Source: Erysipelotrichia bacterium (GTDB lineage Bacteria; Bacillota_I; Bacilli_A; Erysipelotrichales; Erysipelotrichaceae). Taken from it: a stretch of 48,724 nt of DNA. The DNA is taken from NCBI GenBank assembly GCA_012520255.1, contig JAAYOQ010000001.1, positions 1 through 48,724 on the forward strand, written 5' to 3'. The position numbers were made by a program, and so were the translations under genes. Under the pieces are notes generated by a model. It searched no databases, was not told the origin of the DNA, and saw nothing but the letters and a program-made list of their open reading frames with translations. Positions 10,224-20,050 of this stretch are shown in pieces; within the stretch, counting starts at the first letter, position 1; every line of letters starts with the position of its first letter.

Positions 10224-13200
10224 CTATTTCACCTGACGATAGGTTGAATCTATTAAACTATATAAATAACATTCAACCTTTTTATTGGAAACTGATTCGA
10301 TATACTCTTTGTATCCTGATAACTGCAAGTTATAATCTTCATCAGAAATATTTTTAAGTTTATAATCAATGACTACAAATCTATCTTCATATTCCAATAA
10401 CAAATCAATAACACCATGTTTTTGCTGCTTATCCTGTTGATAAATAAACTCATACTCTTTAATAACTTTAGCTTTAGCGACATCTTTCAGTAGATCACTT
10501 TCAATAAATTTTTGAATGATTAACTTAAACTTATTATCAATAATTGAATAATCAGGATTTTTAAAATCAACAACTTCCATTAAATAGTGTAACTTTGTAC
10601 CAGACTCCATAACTTCTTTTGTTGTCTGATCAATAATCGCTATATCTTTAGAGAACTTAACTTTTTCAACTGGTTCAGCAACTATCTTTTCAACATCTTT
10701 CACTTTAATTATTTCTTGGGCTGCTTTAAGATTTTCAAAAACATCTTTCCTTTTGCCTAAATATTTTTTACTTAGTTTAATATCGTTTCTCAAATCAATT
10801 TTCCAGACATATTGCTCTATATATTCATAGATTGAATTCAGCATACTTAAAAAACTGTTATACTTCATTCTGATATTATTCTCTACTGTTTCATTGTCAA
10901 AAGATGTCAACTTCTTCTCCAATGGACAAATAATTATTATTTTCTCCTGCGCTCTAGTTAAAGCAACATAAAACAATCTGATTTTTTCTGAAATTCTTTT
11001 ACGATCTTCATCTCTTTTAAACAGTTTCTTTAAAACTGTATCTGATAATCCTGAATAAATATTATTTTCATAAATCCTGCAAGGCAGAATTATTCCTCGC
11101 TCTTTAGAAAACAGATAATCTCCTTTAGTATCAGAAATATTAAATTTGCCAAACAATAACGGATAATAACAAATTTTAAATTCTAAACCTTTGGAATTAT
11201 GAATTGTCATGATTTTGACTGTATTATCTTCAGATTGATTTAATTTAAATTCCAGTTTTTTATTTTCATCACTTGATATCTTTTCTAAATACTCAGAAAA
11301 ATCACTATAGTTATATCCAATTTGTCCAAGTTGAAGTGCTAAAGAGCTGATATATTCCAATATCGCCACATTTAATTCAACTTCACCAATTAAATGAAGC
11401 TTATCATAAATATCAAATTCTTTAACAATTTCATTAAAGACCTCTAAAATCGATTTGTCATCAATTCCCTGAGCAATTCTTTTACATTTTATATAACTTG
11501 AACTTTCTTCAATTTTTAGCTGTTTAATTGTCTCATAAATATTCTCATCATTATTTTCAATCAAGAAACTTCTTTCAATTGAAGCATAACAATGTTTTTT
11601 TATCTCTAAATCTTTTTTGTTGACAATATTATCAATCAGCATAAAGATTCTTTTAACAACTTTGATAATGTCGGTTTCTCCAATTTGAACTTCACGTTCA
11701 ACTTTTACCGGAATAGACTCTGCTGATAAAACTTCATTAAATAAATCAAAATGTTTTTTGGTTTGTGCCATAATGCAAAAATCACCATATTTTACATCTC
11801 TTAATTCCTTACCATCAAAAACCTGAAATTTTTCTTTGATTTTCTTTTTGATATCATCAGCAATAATCATCGCCTCAACTTCTTCTTTAGTATATTGCTT
11901 ATCAGCAAAAGGGTAAGCATCAACTTTTTTAGTTTTCGTTTTCCCTTTTTTATCAATATATACTTCATCCACTTTGACATCATAACTTATTATCTCCGTT
12001 TGATAATAGTCAGATTTTAGATAATGATGATCGTTATATTTTTCCTGTCCAAAGACCATCGCTTGAGATTGATCATAATTAACCCCACCAATATATCGAT
12101 CCATCAGACGAAAAAAGATATTATTGACTGTGTCAATTACTTCTTTTCTACTTCTGAAGTTTTTGTTTAAATCAACTGTTTTTCCAAAACTGGTATCTTT
12201 ACATTGTTCATACTTATTCTGAAAGTTTAAAGGATTTGCATTTCTAAAACCATAAATAGACTGTTTGATATCTCCAACCACAAAGACATTATCATTAGAA
12301 ATCAAATCAATAAACTCTTCCTGCAAATCGCTGTTATCCTGATATTCATCCACTAATATCTCTTTAAAGTAATCTCTTATTTCATTTTTGATATTTTCGT
12401 TTTCTTTAACTACCTGAATTGACATCTTGGCAATATCCATATAAGAATACAAATCTTTTTCAACTTTGAATTCAGAAGTCTTTTCATCAAGCTGTTTGAT
12501 AATATCCAAAACAACTTCTACATATTTTCTAGTACTTTCAATCTGCAGATGATCTTGTGATTTAGGAAAAGTAAATATTTCTTTTATTTCTTTAATGGCA
12601 GCTGCAATTTTTTCTTTGAAGAAAGAAGCCTCGTTTTTTGTTTCTTCATCTATTTCTGAAGTAATTCTCATTTGTCCGATTTGATAATCTTCACTGGCTG
12701 ATTCCAACTCTTCTACTGTTTTATCGTTAGTAAAATCTTTCAGCTTTGGTAGATCATCGGTTATAAATTTTGATTTATGACCAGATAGCTTTTCTGCCAG
12801 TTTTTTTAGCCACCTGCCGATATCTTTGTGTAATTTTAAAGATGTATTGCGATACTCTTCTACTTGTTGTTTTATAAAATCATCACTAAAAAAATAATCA
12901 AAGTAATTATCAATAAAACTTTTTTTGTCAATAATTAAATCCATTTTATTATTAATTGAAATTATCGCTTCTTTAAAAGCATTATCATTTTTGATGCATA
13001 AATCACTAATTGTTTCAATAAACTTTTTATTTTTGGAAGCATAATTCTGATTAAAAATATCTTCTAATATTTCCTCCTGTTTAATTTTCAGCACATTTTC
13101 ATCAATGATGCTGATGTTATTGCTGACATTAAGCAGGTAGTGATACTTTTTAACCAAAGATAAAGCAAAAGCATCAAAAGTCATAATATAACTTCCATCA

Positions 13201-13478
13201 ATTTTATCTAATTGTATTTTTCTAAAGTTTTTTTCCAATCTGTTATCTTTATTTTCTATTATCTTTTTTTTGGTTTTTTCTTTCATCGAAGTAGCAGCAG
13301 CTTTAGTAAAAGTTAAAACTAAAAGACGATCAATACTGATTCCCTTACTTAAATGATCAAAGATACGCTCCGTTAAAACTGCTGTTTTACCACTTCCTGC
13401 TCCAGCAGAGACAATTGTATTACTGATTTGACAGTTAATGGCCTCTAACTGCTCTTTAGTCCATTTAACTTCACTCAT
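10224..13478 (-). CDS. addA: AddA, helicase-nuclease subunit of the AddAB recombination complex
   Basis: A UvrD-like superfamily 1 helicase with a C-terminal RecB-type nuclease. Walker A is SAGAGSGKTAVL (around residues 24-35), motif II is LVDEYQDNSDLQEEF, the GDIKQSIYGFR and LNKNFRSR blocks are present, the late helicase motifs appear as IMTIHNSKGLEF and FYVALTRAQEK, and the nuclease centre is GVIDLLLEYEDRFVVIDYK. AddAB loads on double-strand ends, unwinds and resects them, and makes the 3' strand used by RecA. At ~1084 residues it is slightly shorter than typical AddA (~1200). Three consecutive ATGs occur (13484, 13481, 13478). GGAG lies one base before the first and seven before the third, so the third is chosen. 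The start overlaps the end of addB, implying translational coupling. Confidence 0.95.
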   Translation of the reverse strand: MSEVKWTKEQLEAINCQISNTIVSAGAGSGKTAVLTERIFDHLSKGISIDRLLVLTFTKAAATSMKEKTKKKIIENKDNRLEKNFRKIQLDKIDGSYIMTFDAFALSLVKKYHYLLNVSNNISIIDENVLKIKQEEILEDIFNQNYASKNKKFIETISDLCIKNDNAFKEAIISINNKMDLIIDKKSFIDNYFDYFFSDDFIKQQVEEYRNTSLKLHKDIGRWLKKLAEKLSGHKSKFITDDLPKLKDFTNDKTVEELESASEDYQIGQMRITSEIDEETKNEASFFKEKIAAAIKEIKEIFTFPKSQDHLQIESTRKYVEVVLDIIKQLDEKTSEFKVEKDLYSYMDIAKMSIQVVKENENIKNEIRDYFKEILVDEYQDNSDLQEEFIDLISNDNVFVVGDIKQSIYGFRNANPLNFQNKYEQCKDTSFGKTVDLNKNFRSRKEVIDTVNNIFFRLMDRYIGGVNYDQSQAMVFGQEKYNDHHYLKSDYYQTEIISYDVKVDEVYIDKKGKTKTKKVDAYPFADKQYTKEEVEAMIIADDIKKKIKEKFQVFDGKELRDVKYGDFCIMAQTKKHFDLFNEVLSAESIPVKVEREVQIGETDIIKVVKRIFMLIDNIVNKKDLEIKKHCYASIERSFLIENNDENIYETIKQLKIEESSSYIKCKRIAQGIDDKSILEVFNEIVKEFDIYDKLHLIGEVELNVAILEYISSLALQLGQIGYNYSDFSEYLEKISSDENKKLEFKLNQSEDNTVKIMTIHNSKGLEFKICYYPLLFGKFNISDTKGDYLFSKERGIILPCRIYENNIYSGLSDTVLKKLFKRDEDRKRISEKIRLFYVALTRAQEKIIIICPLEKKLTSFDNETVENNIRMKYNSFLSMLNSIYEYIEQYVWKIDLRNDIKLSKKYLGKRKDVFENLKAAQEIIKVKDVEKIVAEPVEKVKFSKDIAIIDQTTKEVMESGTKLHYLMEVVDFKNPDYSIIDNKFKLIIQKFIESDLLKDVAKAKVIKEYEFIYQQDKQQKHGVIDLLLEYEDRFVVIDYKLKNISDEDYNLQLSGYKEYIESVSNKKVECYLYSLIDSTYRQVK

Positions 13479-15804
13479 CATCATTCTCCATTTCTTTTAT
13501 TTTCTTAAAATCACTATTGACTCGATAACAAATATCACTATAGGTACAATATTTACAGGATTCACTATACTCATAAGGAGTAATTGGAAACTCTCTATTT
13601 AAAATTAAATTACCTGCTTCAACAATTTTTTCTTCAGTAAGCTCAATCAGTTCTTCAACTCCTTTGTTATCTATACCTTTTTTATATCGTATTTTATCTT
13701 CGTTTGAAATTATTATATCGATCAGCTCACTATCTCTAAATGACTGGTCAAAACTCTCTAAGATATAAAAGCCTTCATCACCATTACTTTTTCCTTTAAG
13801 TTTCATTGAATCAAATTTCTTTTGCCTGATATTTTTGTTTTTTTCATACTTATAATCGGTATTGATTAAATGCTGAATGTAAAAACCAGCATATTTTTTA
13901 TTTTCTTTATCAAATATCTTACTGGCCAGATATAAGTAACTTGGAAGCTGTAAAGACAAACCATCTTCAACAAAATCCTCTCTAAAGACTTCTGAACCTG
14001 TTTTATAATCGACTACCGCAATAAATCTATCATCATCTATCTTTTGATGAATTAATTTATCTATTACACCATTAAAATTAATTTTCTCATCAATTTGGAC
14101 TTCTTTTTTTATTTCATATTCATAGTTTTTAAAGCCTATATGCCCATGTTGTTGTCTAATGATTTCAATATCTTTAAGCAACTCCTGTTTCAGACTTCTA
14201 GTAAAATATTTTTCACTTTCATTATATTGCTGCTTAGAAATAACTTCCTTTATTTTCTTATCAATCACTTCATTAATCATTGTCATATCGTCAATATTTT
14301 TTTCAAACACCTCTTTTAAAACATCATGAAAGATATTTCCCAGCTGTATATAAAATTGACTTGTTTGATCATTGATTTTCAATTTCCTTTCAACAAAATA
14401 TTTAAAAGGACATAGATAATAATTATTGATTTGTGAATAAGATAAATTAAGTGAATCATCCAATTGTTTTTCTATTTTTTTATAGCTATGATCATATTCT
14501 CGATAATTATTTTTGCCATATGTGGCATATAGCTTTTCTAGATTTTTGTCTTTTAGATGATATTTAGAAAATTGATCCAGCTTTTGTGCAAATCGATATT
14601 TATTTAACTTATCTGAGTACAAATAGCTATCAAAATTATTTAATTTATTATTAATTGTCATTTTATCTAATATTGAACTTTGATTAAAACTCTCCCTTAA
14701 ACTGTTTTTGCAAAACGAAAGATAAAGATTATTAATATTGGATAAATAATTTAAAAGATTTTCCTTTTTAATCCTGTTTTTTTCTTCAGCATCACTTAAA
14801 CCAACCAAATACTTGATATCATCAGTAATATAATCAGTATCCACTGATAAGGCTGGGCAACTGTCATTGAAACCAACTAAAAACACATGACTTCTATCTT
14901 CAAAAGGTTCAAAAAGATTTACCCTTCTAACAATATTGGTGTATGTCTCACTTTTAATTTTTGTCTTCTTTAATTCATCAATAATCAAATCAATATAATC
15001 TTCTGTCTGAACATATTTATTTATGATTGAAATAATTCTGTTTATATGTTTTGAAGCACTGTTTTCAGTTAAAAATTCTTCAAGTGCCTCTCTCTCTTTC
15101 TTTTTTAAAACAGCGATAAACTGCTTGACTATCGTTAAAGAAGCAAAACTGCTTTCATTTTTTTCTTCAATTTTAAAATGAAAATAATCATTATAACGAT
15201 TAAAATAGCTTTCATAACTGCTATCAGCATTCATCACATAAATATCATTGATATCAACATTATTTTCCAGCAGCTTGGAAATACTGTTATATAAATATTG
15301 AACTTCCTTTTCCATCGTATCAAATTCAAGATAGTTGAAATCTTTGTCGATAAAATCAAACTCAATAATTTCAGCTTTTATTCTATCAAAAACATTTTGA
15401 TAAAATTTGTCCAGCTTACCATAACCTAAGACAATTATTTTATCCCAATTTTGAATATACTTAGAAAAATGTGGATTCTCTATTAAAAGATTATTATCGG
15501 ATAATTCTTTTCTATAATTAACCAGTTGATCTAATTTCTCATTGTTATAATCTTTTTCTTCTACGAAATGCAAATTCTTCAAATATGTTTTAGCTACATC
15601 TATTTTCATCTGATGGTTATCAACCAAATATTTAAGTGCTTTAAAATCATAATCAAAAAAATAATTTTTCATAAACTCTTCTAAAGACATAAACTTACTA
15701 TTTAAGAAAATACCATTTTCAGAAGCCTTTTTTAATAGATGATTTTTAAATGCCGTTGTACAAATAACTAAAGCATCATCTAAACAATTAATATCAATCA
15801 TCAT
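13471..15804 (-). CDS. addB: AddB-type nuclease subunit, short form without Walker A
   Basis: The product has 777 residues. The C-terminal half carries a RecB-family nuclease (GVIDKLIH then AVVDYKTGS) and the four cysteines expected for the AddB iron-sulphur staple: one in YYLCPFKYF and three in SCKYCTYSDIC. The N-terminus (INCLDDALVICTTAF) has no Walker A loop, whereas Bacillus AddB is ~1166 residues and begins with a GRAGSGKT-type loop. It is the partner of AddA in the same operon, acting in double-strand break resection. The next ATG (15801) is three bases away and has better spacing from AAGGTG, so either may be used. The family call is confident; whether this is a degenerated AddB or a lineage-specific compact form is open. 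Confidence 0.85.
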   Translation of the reverse strand: MMIDINCLDDALVICTTAFKNHLLKKASENGIFLNSKFMSLEEFMKNYFFDYDFKALKYLVDNHQMKIDVAKTYLKNLHFVEEKDYNNEKLDQLVNYRKELSDNNLLIENPHFSKYIQNWDKIIVLGYGKLDKFYQNVFDRIKAEIIEFDFIDKDFNYLEFDTMEKEVQYLYNSISKLLENNVDINDIYVMNADSSYESYFNRYNDYFHFKIEEKNESSFASLTIVKQFIAVLKKKEREALEEFLTENSASKHINRIISIINKYVQTEDYIDLIIDELKKTKIKSETYTNIVRRVNLFEPFEDRSHVFLVGFNDSCPALSVDTDYITDDIKYLVGLSDAEEKNRIKKENLLNYLSNINNLYLSFCKNSLRESFNQSSILDKMTINNKLNNFDSYLYSDKLNKYRFAQKLDQFSKYHLKDKNLEKLYATYGKNNYREYDHSYKKIEKQLDDSLNLSYSQINNYYLCPFKYFVERKLKINDQTSQFYIQLGNIFHDVLKEVFEKNIDDMTMINEVIDKKIKEVISKQQYNESEKYFTRSLKQELLKDIEIIRQQHGHIGFKNYEYEIKKEVQIDEKINFNGVIDKLIHQKIDDDRFIAVVDYKTGSEVFREDFVEDGLSLQLPSYLYLASKIFDKENKKYAGFYIQHLINTDYKYEKNKNIRQKKFDSMKLKGKSNGDEGFYILESFDQSFRDSELIDIIISNEDKIRYKKGIDNKGVEELIELTEEKIVEAGNLILNREFPITPYEYSESCKYCTYSDICYRVNSDFKKIKEMENDDE

Positions 15805-15860
15805 TTCACCTTCTTTTATATTCTTATTTTACAATATCCAGCTGATAATAAACATAGAAA

Positions 15861-15901
15861 AGCAGTCCACATTTTACAAGCGAGTAAATATATGGACTGC
15901 T
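15861..15901 (-). terminator. Intrinsic terminator of the second beta-helix gene
   Basis: Perfect 9-bp arms AGCAGTCCA (15861-15869) and TGGACTGCT (15893-15901), with further inner pairing TTTAC/GTAAA, are followed on the minus strand by a T tract. It separates the wall protein from addB. Confidence 0.75.
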
Positions 15902-15908
15902 ATACATT

Positions 15909-18452
15909 TTATTTCTTTAATTTTTTATTTCTATATATTAATAAGATGATTATAGAAACAAAGGAAACAACCATCACCGAAATCCAAACAACAGGATTAA
16001 AATTATCACCTGTATCTGGAACAAGTACAGGCTTATAAACATTTGTGATTGTAAACCCTCCTGTCATATCACCACTAATGACTGGACTTTCATATCCTGC
16101 AACTTCATCTTCGGTAATAGTATAGATAATCTCTTCACCATCTTTGAATTTATCTAAATCAGTAAATTCCCATTTCCAGCCATCAGTTTTAGTGACTGTT
16201 TTAGAATCAACTTCTTCTCCATCAGCCAAAAGACGAATCGTTATAGTATCTGGTCTTGTCTCATCAACGTCATCTTCATCATCCCACTTTGTAATACTTT
16301 TTATTGTTATTTTTTCTGGTATATGACAGTTAGTGATAGTACAAGTTAAAGTATTATTGTCATAATCATAATTATCTTTATAATCTTCATGTAAATCAAT
16401 TTCTTTTACTTCATAGACAATCTCTTTATTACTACTATATTTATCAAGATTGGTAAATGATCCTGTCCAATCATTGTTTTCATTCAAAACAAGAATCTTG
16501 CCAGTTTCTTGATTATCAGCTACTAACATTATAGTGACTAAATCTGGTCTTATTCCATCCTGATTTTCTGCATCATCCCATATTTTTGTTACTGAAAAAT
16601 TTATAACAGGTGTATTTGTAACTGTAAATCCATTTGTAACATCGCCGCTAACTTCACATTTATATCCTGTTACTGTATCCTCACTAATTGTATAGATAAT
16701 CTCTACTCCACTGGAATTGTACTTAGGCAATTGGGTAAATAAGCATTCCCAGCCATCAGTTTCAGTGACTGTTTTAAAGTCAACTTCTTTTCCATCAGCT
16801 AACAGACGAATCGTTATACTATCTGGCCTTATTTTATCTTGATTTTTGTTGTCATTCCACTCTTTGCCTACTTTAATTTCTATGTCTTCATCTGGCACAC
16901 CAATAATTACATTACCATTAGAACCTATCGCTCCACCTCTGGTCGCTGAATAGTTTCCTGCAATATACACTTTCACTAGTGGATTTTCTTTGTCAATGCC
17001 TTCACTTTCTGTATGAAGCCTAATAGCTACTCCATCTCCTAATAATATTCCTGTTAATGGCCCTTGATAAGGAGTTTTATCATCATTTAACCAATTATAA
17101 GCAACTCCCCCTAACATTGTTTGTTCAATATGATACGTAGGATTCCCGCCATGAGCACCATAACCTGTTTGCTGACTGACAATGAAAATTTCTTTCCCAT
17201 ATCTTTCTGCATTATTTCCATACAATGCCCCGCCTTGGTTTAAATAAATCACAGTTTTACTGATTGGACAGCTGGCAATTGCACCACCATCATCTTTCGC
17301 TTCATTTTCTGTTATCAGAACATTTTTCATATAGAGTGTTCCATTTCCAAAGCCAGGCTCATTATAACCGTTTACATAAACAGCTCCACCACCATAACCA
17401 TGATTTGTTATCCCTTCACCTTCCATTCTATTATTCGTTAAACTACCACCAGTAATGTGGGCTTCTGATTTTGCTTGTCCGAAAGTTGCTTGAATAAACA
17501 GTCCGCCACCTGTCGAACGAGAAATGTTGCCATCAATAACTCCTCCAGTCATATTAAATACATTATCGTACCCACTCCATGTCGAAATTCCCACGCTTAT
17601 ACCTCCGCCTATTTCCTCAGAAGTATTTTCTTGAATGTATCCACCAAACATATTAAATGTACCGCCATGGAGACACACTCCACCTCCAGCAGCAATCTCG
17701 TCATAGGATCCTGAATTGGTTTTGCTATTTAATGCTTTATTATTCGATATTTTGCCACCATACATATTTAGTATTGCTCCTTTATAAACAAAAATACCAC
17801 CACCATGTATAGATGTATTGTTCTGGATAATGCCACCCATCATATTTACAACACATTCAGAGCCTTTGTCAGAATTATCGCAAAAAATAGCACCGCCTCC
17901 ATTTATTGGGCTATTTTTTTTAGGGTCAATCTTATTGTTTTGAAGTATCGTATTTTCTTCAATATTAAGAATTCCCTTGCAATGAATAAGTGCGCTATTA
18001 ACTTCTGTTGCCTGCTCAGAGTTCCCATCAATTGTAATGTTAGATAATGTAGCTTCATTTGAAGGAGCAACAAAAAAGAGGTAACCATTATAAGATTTTT
18101 CTCTTTTAATTATCGCATTTGTTCCTTCAAGTGATATTTCTCCATTAATTTCAACTTGACCTGTAATAAAAATAGTAGTTATATTTTGATAGCTGCTGGC
18201 AATCTGCTTTGCTCTTTCAAAAGTTCTAACTGCCAAATCTTTACTGCTACCATCGTTAGCATCATTACCACTACTTCCATTTAGATAAATCGCTGTTGTG
18301 TTTTCATCTAAATTTAAACGTAAAAAAGAATTACCGTTTGCTATTTTCCTGTCAACTGATTCTTTTCCCAGTACATTAGCTGAATGATAATTCAAACTCG
18401 ATAAAAAAACACATATGATATCAGTTTTCCTCAATATTGTAAATTTTTCCAA
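15909..18452 (-). CDS. Wall-anchored beta-helix / Cna_B protein with VPDTG signal, atypical 5' end
   Basis: The frame encodes 847 residues. It contains a right-handed beta-helix (~50-490) with repeated GGGIFVY, GGGVCLHGGTFNMFGG and GGGISVG turns, and then three Cna_B domains introduced by KEWNDNKNQDKIRPD, KIWDDAENQDGIRPD and TKWDDEDDVDETRPD. It ends with VPDTGDN (~811), a membrane span and RNKKLKK, so it is a sortase substrate like its neighbour at 3891-8276. The 5' end is odd. The only start for the full frame is a TTG with no Shine-Dalgarno sequence, just after an in-frame TAA. The signal peptide is weak (IICVFLSSL). An ATG in another frame at ~18416 would join the frame if one T of a seven-T run were lost. 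A frameshift or lost 5' end is possible; the remaining frame is intact. Confidence 0.8.
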   Translation of the reverse strand: MEKFTILRKTDIICVFLSSLNYHSANVLGKESVDRKIANGNSFLRLNLDENTTAIYLNGSSGNDANDGSSKDLAVRTFERAKQIASSYQNITTIFITGQVEINGEISLEGTNAIIKREKSYNGYLFFVAPSNEATLSNITIDGNSEQATEVNSALIHCKGILNIEENTILQNNKIDPKKNSPINGGGAIFCDNSDKGSECVVNMMGGIIQNNTSIHGGGIFVYKGAILNMYGGKISNNKALNSKTNSGSYDEIAAGGGVCLHGGTFNMFGGYIQENTSEEIGGGISVGISTWSGYDNVFNMTGGVIDGNISRSTGGGLFIQATFGQAKSEAHITGGSLTNNRMEGEGITNHGYGGGAVYVNGYNEPGFGNGTLYMKNVLITENEAKDDGGAIASCPISKTVIYLNQGGALYGNNAERYGKEIFIVSQQTGYGAHGGNPTYHIEQTMLGGVAYNWLNDDKTPYQGPLTGILLGDGVAIRLHTESEGIDKENPLVKVYIAGNYSATRGGAIGSNGNVIIGVPDEDIEIKVGKEWNDNKNQDKIRPDSITIRLLADGKEVDFKTVTETDGWECLFTQLPKYNSSGVEIIYTISEDTVTGYKCEVSGDVTNGFTVTNTPVINFSVTKIWDDAENQDGIRPDLVTIMLVADNQETGKILVLNENNDWTGSFTNLDKYSSNKEIVYEVKEIDLHEDYKDNYDYDNNTLTCTITNCHIPEKITIKSITKWDDEDDVDETRPDTITIRLLADGEEVDSKTVTKTDGWKWEFTDLDKFKDGEEIIYTITEDEVAGYESPVISGDMTGGFTITNVYKPVLVPDTGDNFNPVVWISVMVVSFVSIIILLIYRNKKLKK

Positions 18453-18528
18453 TCTACATTATAAATTACTTTATTTTTTATAAATTGCAAGTATAATTAA
18501 AAGGATTACAAAAAGGAGAAGAAACGTT

Positions 18529-18978
18529 ATGGAGAAAAAAGGATTTATCGAAGAGTTCAAGGAATTTATTTCTAAAGGTAATGTCTTGGATATGGCAATG
18601 GGTGTTATTATAGGTGGTGCTTTTGGTAAAATTACTTCATCATTGGTTAATGATGTAATCATGCCAATTATTTCTATTTTAACTGGCGGCATTGAATTTA
18701 ATGGTTGGAAAATAGTGCTTAAAGAAGCAATAGTCGAGGCTGACGGAACAATTATAGCCGCAGAAGTAGCAATCAATTTTGGGGCACTTGTCGCAACAGT
18801 CATAGACTTTTTGATTATTGCTTTAACTATTTTTGTTATTGTCAAACTTGTTAACAGATTTAAAGACAAATTAATAAAAGAAGCTGCAGACAAAGAAAAA
18901 GAAGAAGAAGAAAGTGAAGAAGAACCTTCAGAAGAAGTTAAGTTGCTTACTGAAATACGTGATGCTCTAAAAAAATAG
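18529..18978 (+). CDS. mscL: Large-conductance mechanosensitive channel MscL
   Basis: The product has 149 residues. It begins with the amphipathic N-helix (GFIEEFKEFISKGNVLDMAMGVIIGGAFGKITSSLVNDVIMP), whose NVLDMAMGV and GGAFGKI segments form the pore-lining TM1 of MscL. A periplasmic loop follows, then TM2 (~80-105, VIDFLIIALTIFVIV) and an acidic, lysine-rich C-terminal helix. MscL opens under membrane tension and releases solutes during hypo-osmotic shock. AAGGAG precedes the ATG. The gene is divergent from the wall protein gene, with only 76 bp between the two start codons. Confidence 0.97.
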   Translation: MEKKGFIEEFKEFISKGNVLDMAMGVIIGGAFGKITSSLVNDVIMPIISILTGGIEFNGWKIVLKEAIVEADGTIIAAEVAINFGALVATVIDFLIIALTIFVIVKLVNRFKDKLIKEAADKEKEEEESEEEPSEEVKLLTEIRDALKK

Positions 18979-18987
18979 TTTACTATT

Positions 18988-19022
18988 AAAGAAGTTGTGA
19001 AATTTATTTACAACTTTTTTAT
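18988..19022 (+). terminator. Intrinsic terminator of mscL
   Basis: AAGTTGT and ACAACTT arms around an AT-rich loop are followed by a T run, 10 bp after the mscL stop. Confidence 0.75.
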
Positions 19023-19110
19023 TTGAACCTGAAACTGTAAAAATTATTAATTTATGCTTTTTAACTTAAGTGTTATATAATTAGTTTACCAATCTTGATG
19101 AGGTGACAAC

Positions 19111-19941
19111 ATGCAGCAAGTTTTACTTTTTTCAAAAATCAGCACAATAACCGCTTTTCTTGAGCCAGATGTAATAGATTATATCAATACCAAACAGACT
19201 TTTGCCTTTGAGAGTTTTGAGAAATCAAATATTTTCACTTTTGAATGGCATAATATCAATATTTATTCTAATAAAATAGAAAAAGTTTTAATTTATATGG
19301 ACAATGATGATTTATTCATCTTTTGTGAAAATGAAGAATGTTTACATAATCTATCTGTTCTTTTACCAGAAGGATTGTCTAATGAAAAAGCTTTATATCA
19401 GTTTTTCGTGAATTTATTTCATGACGATATCAGGTATTTAGAAAATTTTGAAACCAAAATTACCGATATTGAAGACTCAGCATTAAAGAATTCTAAACAG
19501 AACTATCTGGAAAAGATTATCGCATATCGTAAAGAGTTGTTAGCTTTAAAACGTTATTATGAACAGTTAGATCTAATACTAGATAATCTTTCTGCCAACG
19601 ATAACAATCTTCTGTCTTCTGAAGGTGAAAGATATATGACCATAATAAGTGGCAGAGTTCATAGATATCATAGTTATGTTTTAAATTTAAGAGACTATAT
19701 CACCCAAATGCGTGAAGCTTATCAGGCCCAGATTGATATCGAACAAAACCAGATTATGAGAATATTTACTGTTGTAACCACAGTATTTTTACCTTTGACT
19801 CTGATTGCCGGCTGGTATGGCATGAACTTTAAACATATGCCGGAACTTTATTGGGAATATGGTTATCCCTTTGTTATTATTCTCAGTATACTGGTTTGTG
19901 TCAGTATGCTATGGTATTTCAAAAAGAAAAAATGGTTTTAA
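19111..19941 (+). CDS. corA: CorA-family divalent cation (magnesium) transporter
   Basis: The product has 276 residues. It has an alpha/beta cytoplasmic domain, a long helical stalk (~115-200), TM1 (~212-234) ending in the diagnostic YGMNF (GMN at 237-239), the short loop KHMPELYWEYGYP, and TM2 followed by a basic tail KKKKWF. CorA pentamers carry Mg2+, and sometimes Co2+ or Ni2+, through the membrane; the GMN loop selects the hydrated ion. It is shorter than E. coli CorA (316) but typical for Firmicutes CorA-like proteins. GAGGTG precedes the ATG. It appears to be monocistronic. Confidence 0.92.
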   Translation: MQQVLLFSKISTITAFLEPDVIDYINTKQTFAFESFEKSNIFTFEWHNINIYSNKIEKVLIYMDNDDLFIFCENEECLHNLSVLLPEGLSNEKALYQFFVNLFHDDIRYLENFETKITDIEDSALKNSKQNYLEKIIAYRKELLALKRYYEQLDLILDNLSANDNNLLSSEGERYMTIISGRVHRYHSYVLNLRDYITQMREAYQAQIDIEQNQIMRIFTVVTTVFLPLTLIAGWYGMNFKHMPELYWEYGYPFVIILSILVCVSMLWYFKKKKWF

Positions 19942-19952
19942 AAGTTTTATAT

Positions 19953-19990
19953 AAGTAGCTGAGGATTAATGTCGGCTACTTTTCTTTTTC
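19953..19990 (+). terminator. Intrinsic terminator of corA
   Basis: GTAGCTGA and TCGGCTAC pair over 8 bp, followed by TTTTCTTTTT, just after the corA stop. Confidence 0.75.
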
Positions 19991-20050
19991 CCATTTTTAA
20001 TACTTATTGTTTTTTTATTGTAATTTAACACTTACATTATTTGGATATTT

